From NCBI GenBank assembly GCA_037043015.1, contig CM073323.1:30470758-30534757 (forward strand): DNA of 64,000 bases, in the 5' to 3' direction. Numbering within the stretch: the stretch's first letter is position 1; the number at the start of each line of letters is the position of its first letter. Source of the DNA: Bryum argenteum. Lineage: Eukaryota; Streptophyta; Bryopsida; Bryales; Bryaceae. Below the pieces are notes generated by a model, which was not told the origin of the DNA, searched no databases, and was given only the letters and a program-made list of their open reading frames with translations. This document shows, piece after piece, positions 9,390 through 20,761 of the stretch. A program made the position numbers and the translations under genes.

Positions 9390-12300
9390 GCGGGTGTAAT
9401 GAACACTCATGACGAAGAGACGAAGAAGTTTTTCAAGGGTACATCAGTTCGATGTATTCTAGCTCCACGCTATGGTGCATCGAAGTCAACTTGGTTCAGG
9501 CAAAAGGTAGGTTGGGTTCATTGCGAGACTACAGTATTAAACAATTCAGGAGGTTGATGTTTGAGTTTTAGAAGTTGCCTGCTGAACACAGACTCCATAA
9601 TGTTGATTGCTCAACAGTTGTGGATCCACTGATGGAGGCTAACAAGCATGTTGTGATTAATAGAATATGTGACCCGTGATGATTCCATGTCAGGTCGTGG
9701 GGTCGCTCTACACGCATCACCAAAAGACCGTGATCGTTGACAGCGGACCTATCGGTCAAAGGAGATTGTCCGCCTTCGTCGGTGGCTTGACTTGACAGGA
9801 GGCCGATGGGACACGCCTGCACATCACATTTTTGCTTCACTTCAGAATGAGCACAAGGGTGACTTCCGTAACAAATCCTGGGAGGTGAGTGACAAGTAAA
9901 GAGTCAAGATGCGATCATGCTTTAAGATAGAGAACCGTCATAACAAATTTCCTTTTATCGTGTTGGCAGTATGAACCAGAGAGTGGAGGACCCAGGGAAC
10001 CGTGGCACGACTGGCACTGCAAGATTGAAGGTCACGCTGCGTACGATGTCCTCACGAACTTCGAGCAGCGGTGGAGAAAAGCCACTTCACGGCATGACGA
10101 CGAGCTGATTGATATCGATCGCCATGACGGTATTTGGAGTCCTTCGAACCGTGCTCCGGATGCTGGCGATCCTGCCCTTTTCGTAAGCAATGAGCGTGAC
10201 CCGAAACTTGGCATGTGCAGGTTTTACCCTCCTCCATTACATGCCACTTTGAATTACATGAATAGTGTCCTTATCTCGATATCTTCAGAAACTTTTCGTT
10301 CGTAATTGACAATTGACTGAATGGATATCGTGAGTGAGTAAACGAATGGGAACAAATTCGTCTTTTAGTGTGGGTAAAAAGCTGACAACGGTGTTAATTG
10401 TGCAGGTATTCAGGTCGATTGATGCAGGATCTGTGAAAGGTTTTCCCACCACCGTCGACCAGGTTTAAAAAGAGGTACGAAATGCTCATGCTCATGAAGC
10501 ACCTGATTGAAATTCAAGAGATTAGCAGCTATATGTGACCCTGTTGTTGTGATGCAGAAACTGGTGTGGGGTAAAAGCGTTGCCATAGACATAAGCATTC
10601 AGATGGCGTACATTATTGCAATACGATCTGCTCAACATTTCATATACATCGAGAATCAATACTTTCTGGGATCGTCGTACAACTGGCCAGACTACAAAAC
10701 AGCTGGTACTCTTTCGACCATAATCATCCTGACATGGTGATAATTTCGACATCAATAATGCCGTCGAGTAACCATTGATGTTCCACAGGTGCCAATCATC
10801 TCATTCCGATGGAACTGGCGCTGAAGATCTGCAGCAAAATCAGAGAGGGCAAGAGGTTTGCCGTGTACGTGGTCGTTCCCATGTGGCCCTAGGGTGTTCC
10901 CGGCAGTGGCCCCTGTCAAGAAATTCTGTATTTTCAGGTAATCAACTAAATCCCACCATCTAAACAACAATGCCATCAGACTTTCTCAATAACCTTCTGA
11001 AAAGATTAAGCCATTCTTCCGCTATGTAAGAGGCTATGGATGGACCCTGATTGATGCTCTACTTCTTCATGTAAGATATTATGGCAATTTTCATAGTGTA
11101 GATATTGATGCAATTGGGTTCGACAATAACGACAGGAATGGGGACCCTCACGCACGATATTCTTTCTTTCGCTGTATAATAGGTTGTGAAAAGAGTTGCT
11201 TCAATTCTACGAATTTGACTATTTTCGCAGTGAAGGTGTTGATCGGGATTTTGATTGCTTCTTTTGATTTGTGACCAGTCGCAAACGATGAAGATGATGT
11301 ACGCCAGAGTTGCAGGTGCGCTACGAGAATATGGCCCGTCGCATGCAAAGCCAACAGATTACTTGAATTTCTACTGCCTAGAGACGAGAGAGACTGCCAA
11401 ACCGGGCGAGTTTGTACCGGTGCAGCCCCCGGATAACAACTCTCATCATGTAAGTAATATGAAAAAACGCATGCTCATGTTTTTGGAGGTTATAAAGATT
11501 CATTGTGGTACTTTGAAGCAGCCTGGTGATTGAAAGCTTGCCTGGGAGCATGCAGGGACTTTCGCAAGTCAATAGACGGATGATGATATATGTGCACGCG
11601 AAAGGAATGATCGTAGACGACGAGTTGGTGATCGTGGGCTCCGCCAACATCAATCAACGATCCATGGATGGCTCCAGAGATACAGAAATTGCCATGGGCG
11701 GCTATCAACCGCAACACACGTGGTATCAGAAACAAGGCCATCCTCGCGGTCAGGTGGGTTCATATCTGCTAAAGTCTACCCCAGTCGTACATTTCAGGCC
11801 TTCCTACCTTATGGTGGGTTTAGAATTGGGGTGGAGAGCCAATCTGAGCCCAAGTGACATGACTTCGAGCTTGGAGCTTGAAAGTAATAAATAAACAATT
11901 TGAATGCCAGTAACTGAATTCAAGTATACAGTTGTTCGGGTGCCGTTGAAGCAGACAAACAAAAACAGATCACGATCAGCCGTTCCAATTTTAAATTCAG
12001 CGGATAGTGTTAGTACTTTTAATCAATTGGTTCTTACTAATTAATTGGTTCTTACTATAATCAGTGTAACTGCTGACAACCTGTTTTTGATAACATCAGA
12101 GCTTCTATCTCTAATGTAAATTCAAACAGACAGACCTCACCAATGGGAGGATTGAATACAATGCAACCCACCTTCAGTGTAAACTCACCTTTAGGAGTAT
12201 AAAAGTCTTTGAAGCTTTACGCCTCGACGAGGAGTTTATGGATCTACTCACCTGATCTCTACTTCTGTGAAGCTTGGCTCATCAGATTTGAAATGGCGTG

Positions 12301-12600
12301 CAGGTATATGGCTACCGGATGTCGTTGTGGGCGGAGCAGGTGGGAGGCTTGGAGCAAGAGTTTGAGGAGCCAGAGAGCGTGGAGTGCGTGCACAGGTTGA
12401 ACTTCATCGCAGACAGGAACTGGGAGCAGTACGCAGCTCCACAAATCACCGACATGAGGAGTCATCTGATCCGCTACCCGCTCAAAGTGGAGGATGATGG
12501 CACAGTCACCAATTTGCCGGGCTTCATCACCTTCCCCGACGTCGGAGGGAAGATCATGGGCTCCAACCAGCCCAACATTCCTGACGACTTAACAACCTGA
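9390..12600 (+). pseudogene. Phospholipase D pseudogene, copy 1 (C2-PLD type, 5'-truncated)
   Basis: Nine exons with GT-AG introns can be placed: 9390-9506, 9694-9884, 9970-10220, 10406-10462, 10558-10705, 10789-10937, 11279-11449, 11556-11753 and 12304-12600. They encode about 526 residues of a plant PLD, which hydrolyses membrane phospholipids to phosphatidic acid. Both catalytic HxKx4D motifs are present (HHQKTVIVD in exon 2, [10 protein letters not shown] in exon 8), as are [15 protein letters not shown] and the C-terminus ending DDLTT. The sequence reads closest to the beta/gamma/delta group. Plant C2-PLDs run to about 800-870 residues; the C2 domain and the start of the catalytic part (about 300 residues) are missing upstream. 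Lesions: a 1-bp deletion near 9787 (GGLDL), another near 10200 (DPET), and an in-frame TAG at 10890-10892 after VPMWP. Confidence 0.92.
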
Positions 12601-15600
12601 TCCACATTAATTGTAACCGTACTTGAACAATGTATCCATACTTAGTGTTTTGTAGCGAGATGTCCTCGAAGTGAGAGACAGATTTCATTGCAGGTGGTGA
12701 AGCCATTCTGAACCAAAGGTGTGGTATAATCCTGTACATAGGAAGCTCTTTGCTTCCATTAAGTAGATATTTTGTAACTCAACTTGCAGCTAGAAAAAAA
12801 TTCTTCAATGGAGTCCTGGCTACTGAACTCAAGTAAGACGTTGGTTAGGTACGTTCCTTCGGGATATGCTTCATAGATTAAAGTCTGGACAGTATAGATG
12901 AAAGTTGACGATCGGAAGATTTGCGTTGTGGGTTGTGAGGATCCGGAAGAAGAGTGAGGAATAATCTAGGAAATCTTTGAAGATTCACGAAGCGTGTGGA
13001 GTGAAATGTACGGGAAGCAAGATGGGATGTGCGTGCGGGGGAGATGGAGGGAGTGATGAAGGGGGTGGGATGTCCGAGGAAAGGACTAAGGATGGATATA
13101 TATATATATGTTTGAAGCTATGGCGTAGGTTGGTAGTTTACCTACCGCGTCGGCGTATGAGTGAGTGTGAGAGGCTATGGCTGTGTCTATGGCTTGATCT
13201 CATGCTCATTTGTATCGTATCGTTTGTGGGTTCCTTTCTCCAGCGGTTTTGGGTTTCTTTCCTCCATCGGGACCCATTTTTGGTGTGCAATTCATCCAAT
13301 GTACGAATGTCTTCTAAACAGTTTCAAGCTACAATTTGATATTACGAAATCCCATGTACAGGTTGTTCAAATTTGGTGCGAACCTGATCAGCAATCAAAT
13401 TGTGCACTAAAAATGAAACCATTATGCAATGAATCTGCTATAAATTTGCAATGATTTTGCATCTTCGTCTTTCGGGTCCATATCAAAATAAACCAAACGC
13501 TTGCTTTACGTATTAAAGTTTCAATGACTTTGTGTTAGAGGTGACCCAAATTCTGAGGTGCCCCAGTTGACTTTGACATGTACCGTATTGACGAATACTA
13601 ACATTGAAATTATTTATTCAAGCTTACAGTTCATGCGATCAGTTTATTTGATTTCACATTATATTTCCCCTGGAAGTTTTCTGACTTCTTTTCATACCAA
13701 TTGCGGACGTCCAGTATTCTACCTCTCAAGAAAGAGTTCTAGACTCATAATTCTGTCGGAACATTCAAGTCAACTCTTAATTTCAATATGGAAATCATGC
13801 ATGATTACTCAGTCACAAGCTTCTCGAAAGAATGGTTGCCATTTCAACACGATCAATTTCCCGCATCAAAACTTTATTAGAAAACGGAAGAATCCACGAG
13901 CCTGCACAGTAGCTTACGTGTAAGCTAATGACGGCAATGTGAGGGTTGTCCTCGGCCACCTGCAACTTGACATTCCCCTTTCCACCAACAATGAAAGCTC
14001 CGCTGACGACATGACTAGACGCACCAAAACAGCACCACATGCGTCGTCGTCGTCGTCGTTACATGGTGGACGGAAAGAAACGGAAACGAATCCAGTACGT
14101 ACGTTTGGTGTTATTGATAAAGTAGCAACTCCGCAGTTGTAACGCTTCAAATGGCTCCTTCCGCGTAGAAGTTCAACGATCCAATTTACCAACCGGTCCA
14201 GGGGTGCCCGCTGGTATACTTAGTCATGCGTATCATGTTTCCCAAATAATAATCGCGCGTGGTGTAACTAAGGTCAAATAGGGCCAGGAACAATCAATGC
14301 GTCTCCACCACTTCTGTAACGGTACTGGGTTTCCATTGCATGCACAACCTCGGTCATGGGCATGTAGCCCATGCAATTCACCTCTGAAATCTGAGCCATG
14401 TGATCAACTTAGAGCAGTCTACAAGAATTAAGCTGACGATTGTAATGCTGTGATCAACAACATCTTGGTCCATATCTGACTTCATGAGATCATCGACGTT
14501 CTTCCGTCCTTGGCCGAGCATCCATCTGGAACAGATTAGTACCGAAACCGCTGGTCACCATTTCTCCCACAGAGAAAAATCCTGAACCTGTAGGATTGAG
14601 CAGAGTGCACACGGATTAATCTGATGACCAAAGTTTGCACTTCATAGGCTTCAATGCTCTAAATCAAGCTCTACATCGTCATAGTTACATCAACTGCCCA
14701 TCCACATGACCGTGATGAAATGGAATTGACGACTTCGCACGTCGTAGTTAGTAGTGGCATGGTTCAAGAGCTCAACCGCAGCACGCGGACCGTCTTGCTC
14801 GCAAACATGAAAGAGGGGAGTGACTACAGGCGAGTTGGGGATTCAAAAGAAAATTTCTCGGTGCATTCGCGGCTCATATCCATCCAGTGCATGCACTCGC
14901 CGTAAGCTTATACAGATGGGCATCGAAATCGTTTTCAAAAAACTGTCTAAACTCAAACCAGAAGCTAGAAAATGATCCAGTAAGCTACAACTCATTCGCA
15001 TGCTCCTCTATGGTTTGCACACGGTGCTCGAATTCTCTCCCAGAAAACCAGGGGATGAGACTGCAGACAAGTAACTTTTATCTCAATTTTTGGCCTGCAT
15101 GCAGCCCATGCAACCCAAATTACGATCGCTAGCGGACTCGTGAAACCCACCCCACGTTTGGAATCCACTTATCCGAATTCGAGTTCCGACCAGCAACCTA
15201 CTAGCTAACTAAATGGCTAACTATGATTGACTGCTCATCAAGAGACTGAGGTAGACCGATCATCAACTTACATGTCTCCTTGGGATGAACGCGCGCCCTC
15301 CTTGGCCCACGCATTAATTGCAACAATCACTTGGTACCCAAGCCCATATGTGCCTGGGAGTTTCATTGATCACTTCGCACACGCACTACAAACACCTTAG
15401 AAGCCAGCATGAGGGGTCTTACTTACCTGCAACACAGCAATGCTGGAATCTCAAGGCTATGGAATCGATTGCGCATGAATCAAGCATTCTTGTGTAATCG
15501 AATGACAGCCTGTATGCTCGACCGCGGATACTAGAAAGAGGACCTCCCAGCTCTGCCCCAGTCCTACCAATCTCTCTGCTCCTTTTGGAAGCGCATCACG

Positions 15601-16892
15601 TATCGGTAAACGACTTTCTGTCATTTTCTATTGAGATATTGCCCGACTCTTGTTCTAGCATATTAATCCTTGCACACTACCCAGGACGCAAGGTCCGTTT
15701 CTTGCATGAATCCTAGTACGTTTTTGGAAATATTGTTTCAAGAGCGACGTGATCGGTCAAGGGATGCGGTCTAAGCATGTGAGCATGCAACCGCTTGCAA
15801 GAAACCCCAGTGCTTTGCATGATCATTGTAACCACACCTGTAGAGACGACCCCATGCACAAGAATCAAGCTCACAATTATGGTTACTCGAAACTCGGCTT
15901 CTACGTTGCACAAACTCAGTCTGCATGAGGTTCAACTTATTACTATACATCCTACGGTGGTGAATGCAAGGTGACAATACGCGTTCGTATTCGGAAATGC
16001 TAGAAGAATGCGAGGAAGGTAGGCACGAGCTTTCCGTAGAGCGTTACTCACACCTCTATACCAATGAATTCATTCCAAGAACGTCGGGTTCATCTAAACC
16101 TGTGTGCAGACTTTTCAATCCAGATCTACTGAATTCAACTCTCTTGAAACTACACCAGTTCCCATGCTAAACCACCGATCTAGAGAAAATTGAGGTTGAA
16201 CACCATTTATGTAGTGTCATGTAACAATTACGATCATGGCAGATCGATGGATGCGAGCTTACCAGTGGGATCCACCGATGGGATGGAACTTGGGGATGGG
16301 TCATTGCAAAAGAAGTGGCCACTCAAGCAAGCAGGCCAGGGATGGTGCCAGTGACCGAGAATTTCCACGTGCAGCCCTCATCTCCTCATCTTCTCTGTCC
16401 CATGAATCGTCACCCGCCGCCCAAGTCATGACTTTCAGCTCCACATGATCACACACAGATGCCGCCCACGTCATGACTTTCAGCTCCACATGATCACACA
16501 CAGATGCCGCCCCACGTCGATTGCGGCCTCAACAAAATCATGACTAGCGAAGTTACAGCTAATTCTACTTCTATGGGTTCCAAGTTGAGCATAACTCATG
16601 GTTCAGGAACGGTTTTATCTTGCTTCAGTTTCAGATTGATACAACTGATAGTGCTCAGAGCAAGCAAAGGAATCGGTACCGACTCAACGTCAACGGATAC
16701 AGATGAGTATCTCTGCATGCATGCATGCAAGGCAAGGATTTCACGTACAGGGACCTTGAAAAAGTCAGCGTCCTCGCCTCTCCGTGGAGCCCTAATCCTT
16801 AACCCGACTACATGCTGATTTCCAAATGACGACAGACGCTGGTACTACGTATTGGTGTTGAAGGGATTGAAAGAAGTGGAGTGATCAAGTAG
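12601..16892. other. 4.3-kb spacer without a recognised gene, copy 1
   Basis: It begins with presumed former PLD 3' UTR. Only short unrelated ORFs (under about 125 codons) occur on both strands, and none shows a domain I recognise. Local features: an (AT)n run near 13098-13108; a GTC trinucleotide run near 14044-14060; GCATGCATGCATGC near 16716; and a 45-bp tandem duplication (16425-16469 and 16470-16514, GTCATGACTTTCAGCTCC...). A minus-strand ORF at 13914-14192 (with CNDDDDDACG) is the least random-looking, but the Asp run is only the GTC repeat read in reverse. Confidence 0.6.
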
Positions 16893-18095
16893 CTATGGTG
16901 AAGCATCGCCTGGTTTGCAGAGAAGAAGCCAGCAAGAGACCAAGAAGATTGAAGAGAAACAGAGCAGCACTATCACCACTCCGATCGTATACAATCTCGC
17001 TGTTAAGGACGGCCTAGTCATATCTCCAACCGCTCTGTCCCTGGCGTTTATACGGAAGTTGAAATGCTGAGGCCCAACATGCAGCTTCACGTCATTGATA
17101 CTCTGTTTTAACACCTGTGTATACAAGGGAAGAGAAGTACAAAACTCGCTATCAGTATCTAGTAAGCAATTAGAGCACCTCGTTCTTCTTATGTGCCTAA
17201 TGCCGTAAGGATGCTCCGGTTTACGTCAGACTTCGACTCTACTGTTTCGAGCGCGACTACATTTCCAGATATTCAGCTAGAGTATACGAACATGCATTGG
17301 GTTAGGCGATACTCAGACCTTCTTACCGACAAAAGTCTAATTCTCTCCTCACCGTGAGCATGAAGCTCTAAGCAAATTTGCAATCAAACGAAATAATGAG
17401 AGATTTCTACAGGGTTGGCACTAGAGGTTTTAAGGGAAAGGGTGCAATTGACGAGGCTGTGGTACCTTACAGGTCTGTCTTGAATGAGCAATGGTGATTT
17501 CTAATTTCCACAAGAGAGTGAGCTTCTGTATCACCACAACAGTGGTAACCAACGATGTCCACAATGATAAGAGAAATGCTGTCCACCAGTTATGGCACCG
17601 CAACATGGACGATTGTGCCACCGCCGTGAAAAGCACGCCCTGGAACACGATGTAAAACCCAATGACTTGGTAGATCTCGTTGCGGATGCTATTCTGCTTC
17701 GCCTCGAAGAAAGGTAGTGCGTTGTTTATGTAGTGCTCAACTTTCTTCTGTCAGTCTTGAAACGCAATCCTTAGTTTCTCGTACTTGCCGCTGTTGAGCT
17801 CATGCAAGTTTGTGGCCTCCATTTCCGCTACGCACAGCCCCTCGTCATCGTCGCTCTATACCTTGCTCAGATCCACCACGTGCCCATTTCCGATTCCGGC
17901 ATCATTATTGCTATCGCTGTGCTCGGGGCCCGCGCTAGTGGGCAAACTGGTGCCGACAGTGAAAGAACTGGTTGTGGCGACGCCAGAGCATGTGCAACCT
18001 GCGCAGTGCCGGGTAGTGCCGCAGCTGGGGAGCGGAAGGAGTTCCTGCTCCTCAGCCGTCGTGAGAGGGACGATTTCCTGCATCTCAGCCATCAA
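16893..18095 (-). pseudogene. Three-TM membrane protein gene with two in-frame stops, copy 1
   Basis: Exon 1 runs from 18095 to 17466 (210 codons, start MMAEMQEIVPLTTAEEQELL). The intron has a GT donor at 17465 and an AG acceptor (TATACACAG) ending at 17115. Exon 2 runs from 17114 to 16893 (73 codons plus stop). Both sides of the intron are phase 0, which supports the model. The 283-codon frame predicts three hydrophobic helices: about 142-161 (YQVIGFYIVFQGVLFTAVAQ), 171-190 and 251-276 (LYTIGVVIVLLCF...). An ALPFFEAKQNSIRNE block precedes the first helix. Two nonsense codons interrupt exon 1: TAG at codon 80 (17858-17856) and TGA at codon 115 (17753-17751). No frameshift is needed. The family is unnamed to me; I loosely associate this layout with mosses. 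It converges on the PLD remnant with 4.3 kb between. Confidence 0.75.
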
Positions 18096-19540
18096 AGAAG
18101 TGAGTGACTAACGCGGGGAGATCCCGAAGCTCGATTTCAATCGCCATTGCTACTTAGGGTATCGCTATCCGCAGCTCGTTGAACAGAGTCACAAATAGTC
18201 ACTGCTCAGAACCCCTTGATGATGCGCTTCAGCTTCCAACTCAATGTCGTCGTGTCGTAGAGCGAGTCAGGGAAGTTCAACCCTCTCTGATCCTCGCCAC
18301 CTGCATGGGAGAGCAACACAGCCGCTTGAACAATGTGGCGAGCAACACAGCCACACCCACAACGATCCCCACTGCCGGCTTCGCTTGAGATCATTACTGC
18401 CACTACCGCCGGTCAACGAAGCTGATACAGTGTTGCCTGGGCTCAAGCCTGGCGCTCGTGGCGCAAGCCCGCTGATACCTGGCTGGCGACGGACCATCGC
18501 TGAATGAGCCCAAAGTTGACGAGGCTGCAATCACAGACCACAGGTCTCAATATGATCAGCTAGTGGAGTTTGACAGATCCTAACAATCGAAGCAGCTCTG
18601 ATATGGTTTGGCAATCAATTCGAACAGGAAGTCGCATAAGTAGAGACTACCTTGTGTGTGTGTGGCGCTTGTGCTGAAGCTCCAGGAGATGATCCTCTTC
18701 CACACTCCATTCTACCGTTACAGCTCACACAACACACCAATTCGATCAAGCAAGGGTGGCCTTGGCTGCGAATCCATGATCTGTTCCTACCACGACATGA
18801 ACAATGAGAAGAATTCAACACAATTCAAGTATAAACTCACGTTCACAGCAATCCAAATTTGAATTTCCATCTTTTCCCGCGCCTAGGCAGCTCCGCCCTC
18901 CCGCTCACTGGTGCCGCCGTCGCTGTCAGGGCATAGCATTCAAACCGCCGCCCCTTCTTCATCGGTATCTTATTTGTTGGTGTAAGAGGAATCTTGTTTC
19001 TTACAATGCCACACCAATTCATTCTACTTTAGCAAATAATCTAATCAATTTGGTAGTCTAGGTATGTCAAAATGGCACTGTCTTGAATTAATGTCATTTC
19101 ATTCACATCGTCCATGACTGTACTTTTAATGCGTATATTTGATGAATGGGTACTAACACTTAAACCTCTTTCAAATCACTTTTCATAATTTCACGATTTG
19201 AGACAAGATTGCCGGGGTGCAAAAATCTTCTTGTGCTTTCAATTTTCAACCACAAATATTTGTCCTGAATTATATATACTTACAAACAAAAATATTGATT
19301 CAAATGGTACTTATTAATAGTTACCTATACTCAAAATATTGTACTAACACACGTTAAAAGTATTAAAAGTTTGTATCATATGAATGATACCTATATTATA
19401 TATAATTTTGTGATTATTACAAACATGACATATTTCCTTTACATTGATATATTTTATAAATTAGGGTTAAGTTGAGCAATTTAGATTGATCAGAGTTCAC
19501 ACACATAGTATTATCTAGGTGTGCCACCGAGAGGCGTGAC
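18096..19540. other. Spacer between membrane gene and minisatellite, copy 1
   Basis: The first 800 bp are of mixed composition, with short ORFs on both strands that I cannot assign. From about 19050 the sequence is AT-rich (for example ATTATATATAATTTTG near 19393). It ends in CTAGGTGTGCCAC and GAGGCGTGACAATG, which directly precede the array. Confidence 0.55.
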
Positions 19541-20761
19541 AATGAGGGGGTGGTTCACAATAGGGGGGTTGATCACAATAAGAGGTTGTTCAGAATAAGG
19601 GGGTTGTTCACAATAGGGGGGTTGATCACAATAAAGGGGTTGTTCACAATAAAGGGGTTGATTACAATAAGGGGGTTGTTCACAATAAGGGATTAAGGGG
19701 GTTGTTCACAACAAAGGGGGTTGATCACAATAAAGGGGTGGTTCACAATGAGGGGGTTGATCACAATAAGGGGGTTGGTCACAACAAGGGGGTTGTTCTC
19801 AATAGGGGGGCTGATCACAATTAAGGGGTTGTTCACAATAAGGGATTAAGGGGGTTGTTCACAACAAAAGGGATTGATGACAATAAGGGGGGTTGATCAC
19901 AATCAGAAGGTTATTTACAATAAGGGATTGTTCACAATAAGAGGTTGATCACAATAAGGGGGTTGATCACGATAAGGGGGTTGTTCTCAATTGGGGGGTT
20001 GATTACAATAAGGGGGTTCTTCTTAATAGGAAGGTTGATCACAATAAAGGGGCTGATTACAATAAGGGGGTTGTTCACAATAAGGGGGTTGTTCACAATA
20101 AGGGGGTTGTTCACAATAAGGGGTTGATCACAATAAGGGGGTTGGTCACAATAAGGGGGTTGTTCACAGTAAGGGGGTTGATCACAATAGGGGGGATGAT
20201 CACAATAAGGGGGATGATCACAATAAAGAGGTTGTTCACAATAAGAGGGTTGATGACAATAAAGGGGTTGTTCACAATAAGGGATTAAGGGGGTTCTTCA
20301 CAATAAGGGGAATTGATCATAATAAGGGGGTTATTCACAATAAGGGGGTTGTTCACAATAAGGGGGTTGATCACAATAAGGGGGTTAATCACGATAAGGG
20401 GGTTGTTCTCAATAGGGGGTTATATTACAATAAGGGGGTTGTTCTCAATAGGAAGGTTGATCACAATAAAGGGGTTGTTCACAATAAGGGGGTTGATCAC
20501 AATGAGGGGCTTGATCACAATAAGGGGGTTGTTCACAATAAGGGGGTTGGTCACAATAAGGGGGTTGATTACAATAAGGGGGTTGTTCTCAATAGGGGGT
20601 TGATTACAAAAAGGGGGTTGATCACAATAAGGGGGTTGGTCACAATAAGGGGGTAGTTCTCTATAGGAGGGTTGATTAGAACAAGGGGTGAAGGGGGTTG
20701 TTCTCAATAGGGGGTTGATCACAATAAGGGGTTGATCACAATAAGGGGTTGTTCACAATAA
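19541..20761 (+). repeat. Minisatellite array 2 (about 1.2 kb, units of 17-19 bp)
   Basis: The consensus is GGGGGTTGATCACAATAA, with variants TTGTTCACAATAA, TTGGTCACAATAA, TTGTTCTCAATA and longer GGGATTAAGG insertions. Most units contain the palindrome TGATCA or its TGTTCA variant. At 18 bp the unit is a multiple of three, so the array leaves a fortuitous open frame of Thr-Ile-Arg-Gly-Leu-Ile/Phe repeats (for example 20313-20603 +). Runs of five or six G predominate here. Confidence 0.95.

Noticed and set aside
9568-9840. Minus-strand ORF of 90 codons opposite PLD exon 2
   Set aside because: It is antisense to a well-recognised HKD exon and changes length with the copy-specific deletion.
11279-11449. 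PLD copies as five functional lipase genes
   Set aside because: All lack the C2 domain and N-terminal third and share a nonsense codon; copies 1-3 also have frameshifts.
13914-14192. Minus-strand ORF with an Asp run
   Set aside because: The Asp run is the GTC microsatellite in reverse. No domain or splice support, and copy 2 loses its C-terminal part through a 1-bp change.
17785-18111. Plus-strand ORF of 108 codons (and a 101-codon overlapping ORF)
   Set aside because: It lies opposite exon 1 of the membrane-protein gene, which has a consistent intron phase and TM pattern on the minus strand. The plus ORFs look like antisense shadows.
20313-20603. 96-codon open frame of Thr-Ile-Arg-Gly-Leu repeats
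   Set aside because: It comes only from an 18-bp unit being a multiple of three. It is lost in arrays 4 and 5 when G runs change length, and its reverse strand is equally open.
19541-20761. CRISPR array
   Set aside because: Units of 17-19 bp are contiguous with no unique spacers and no cas genes, and the context is a plant nuclear genome.
19541-20761. Telomeric or interstitial telomere repeat
   Set aside because: The unit is not TTTAGGG-like, and the arrays are internal and recur once per 12.6-kb unit.
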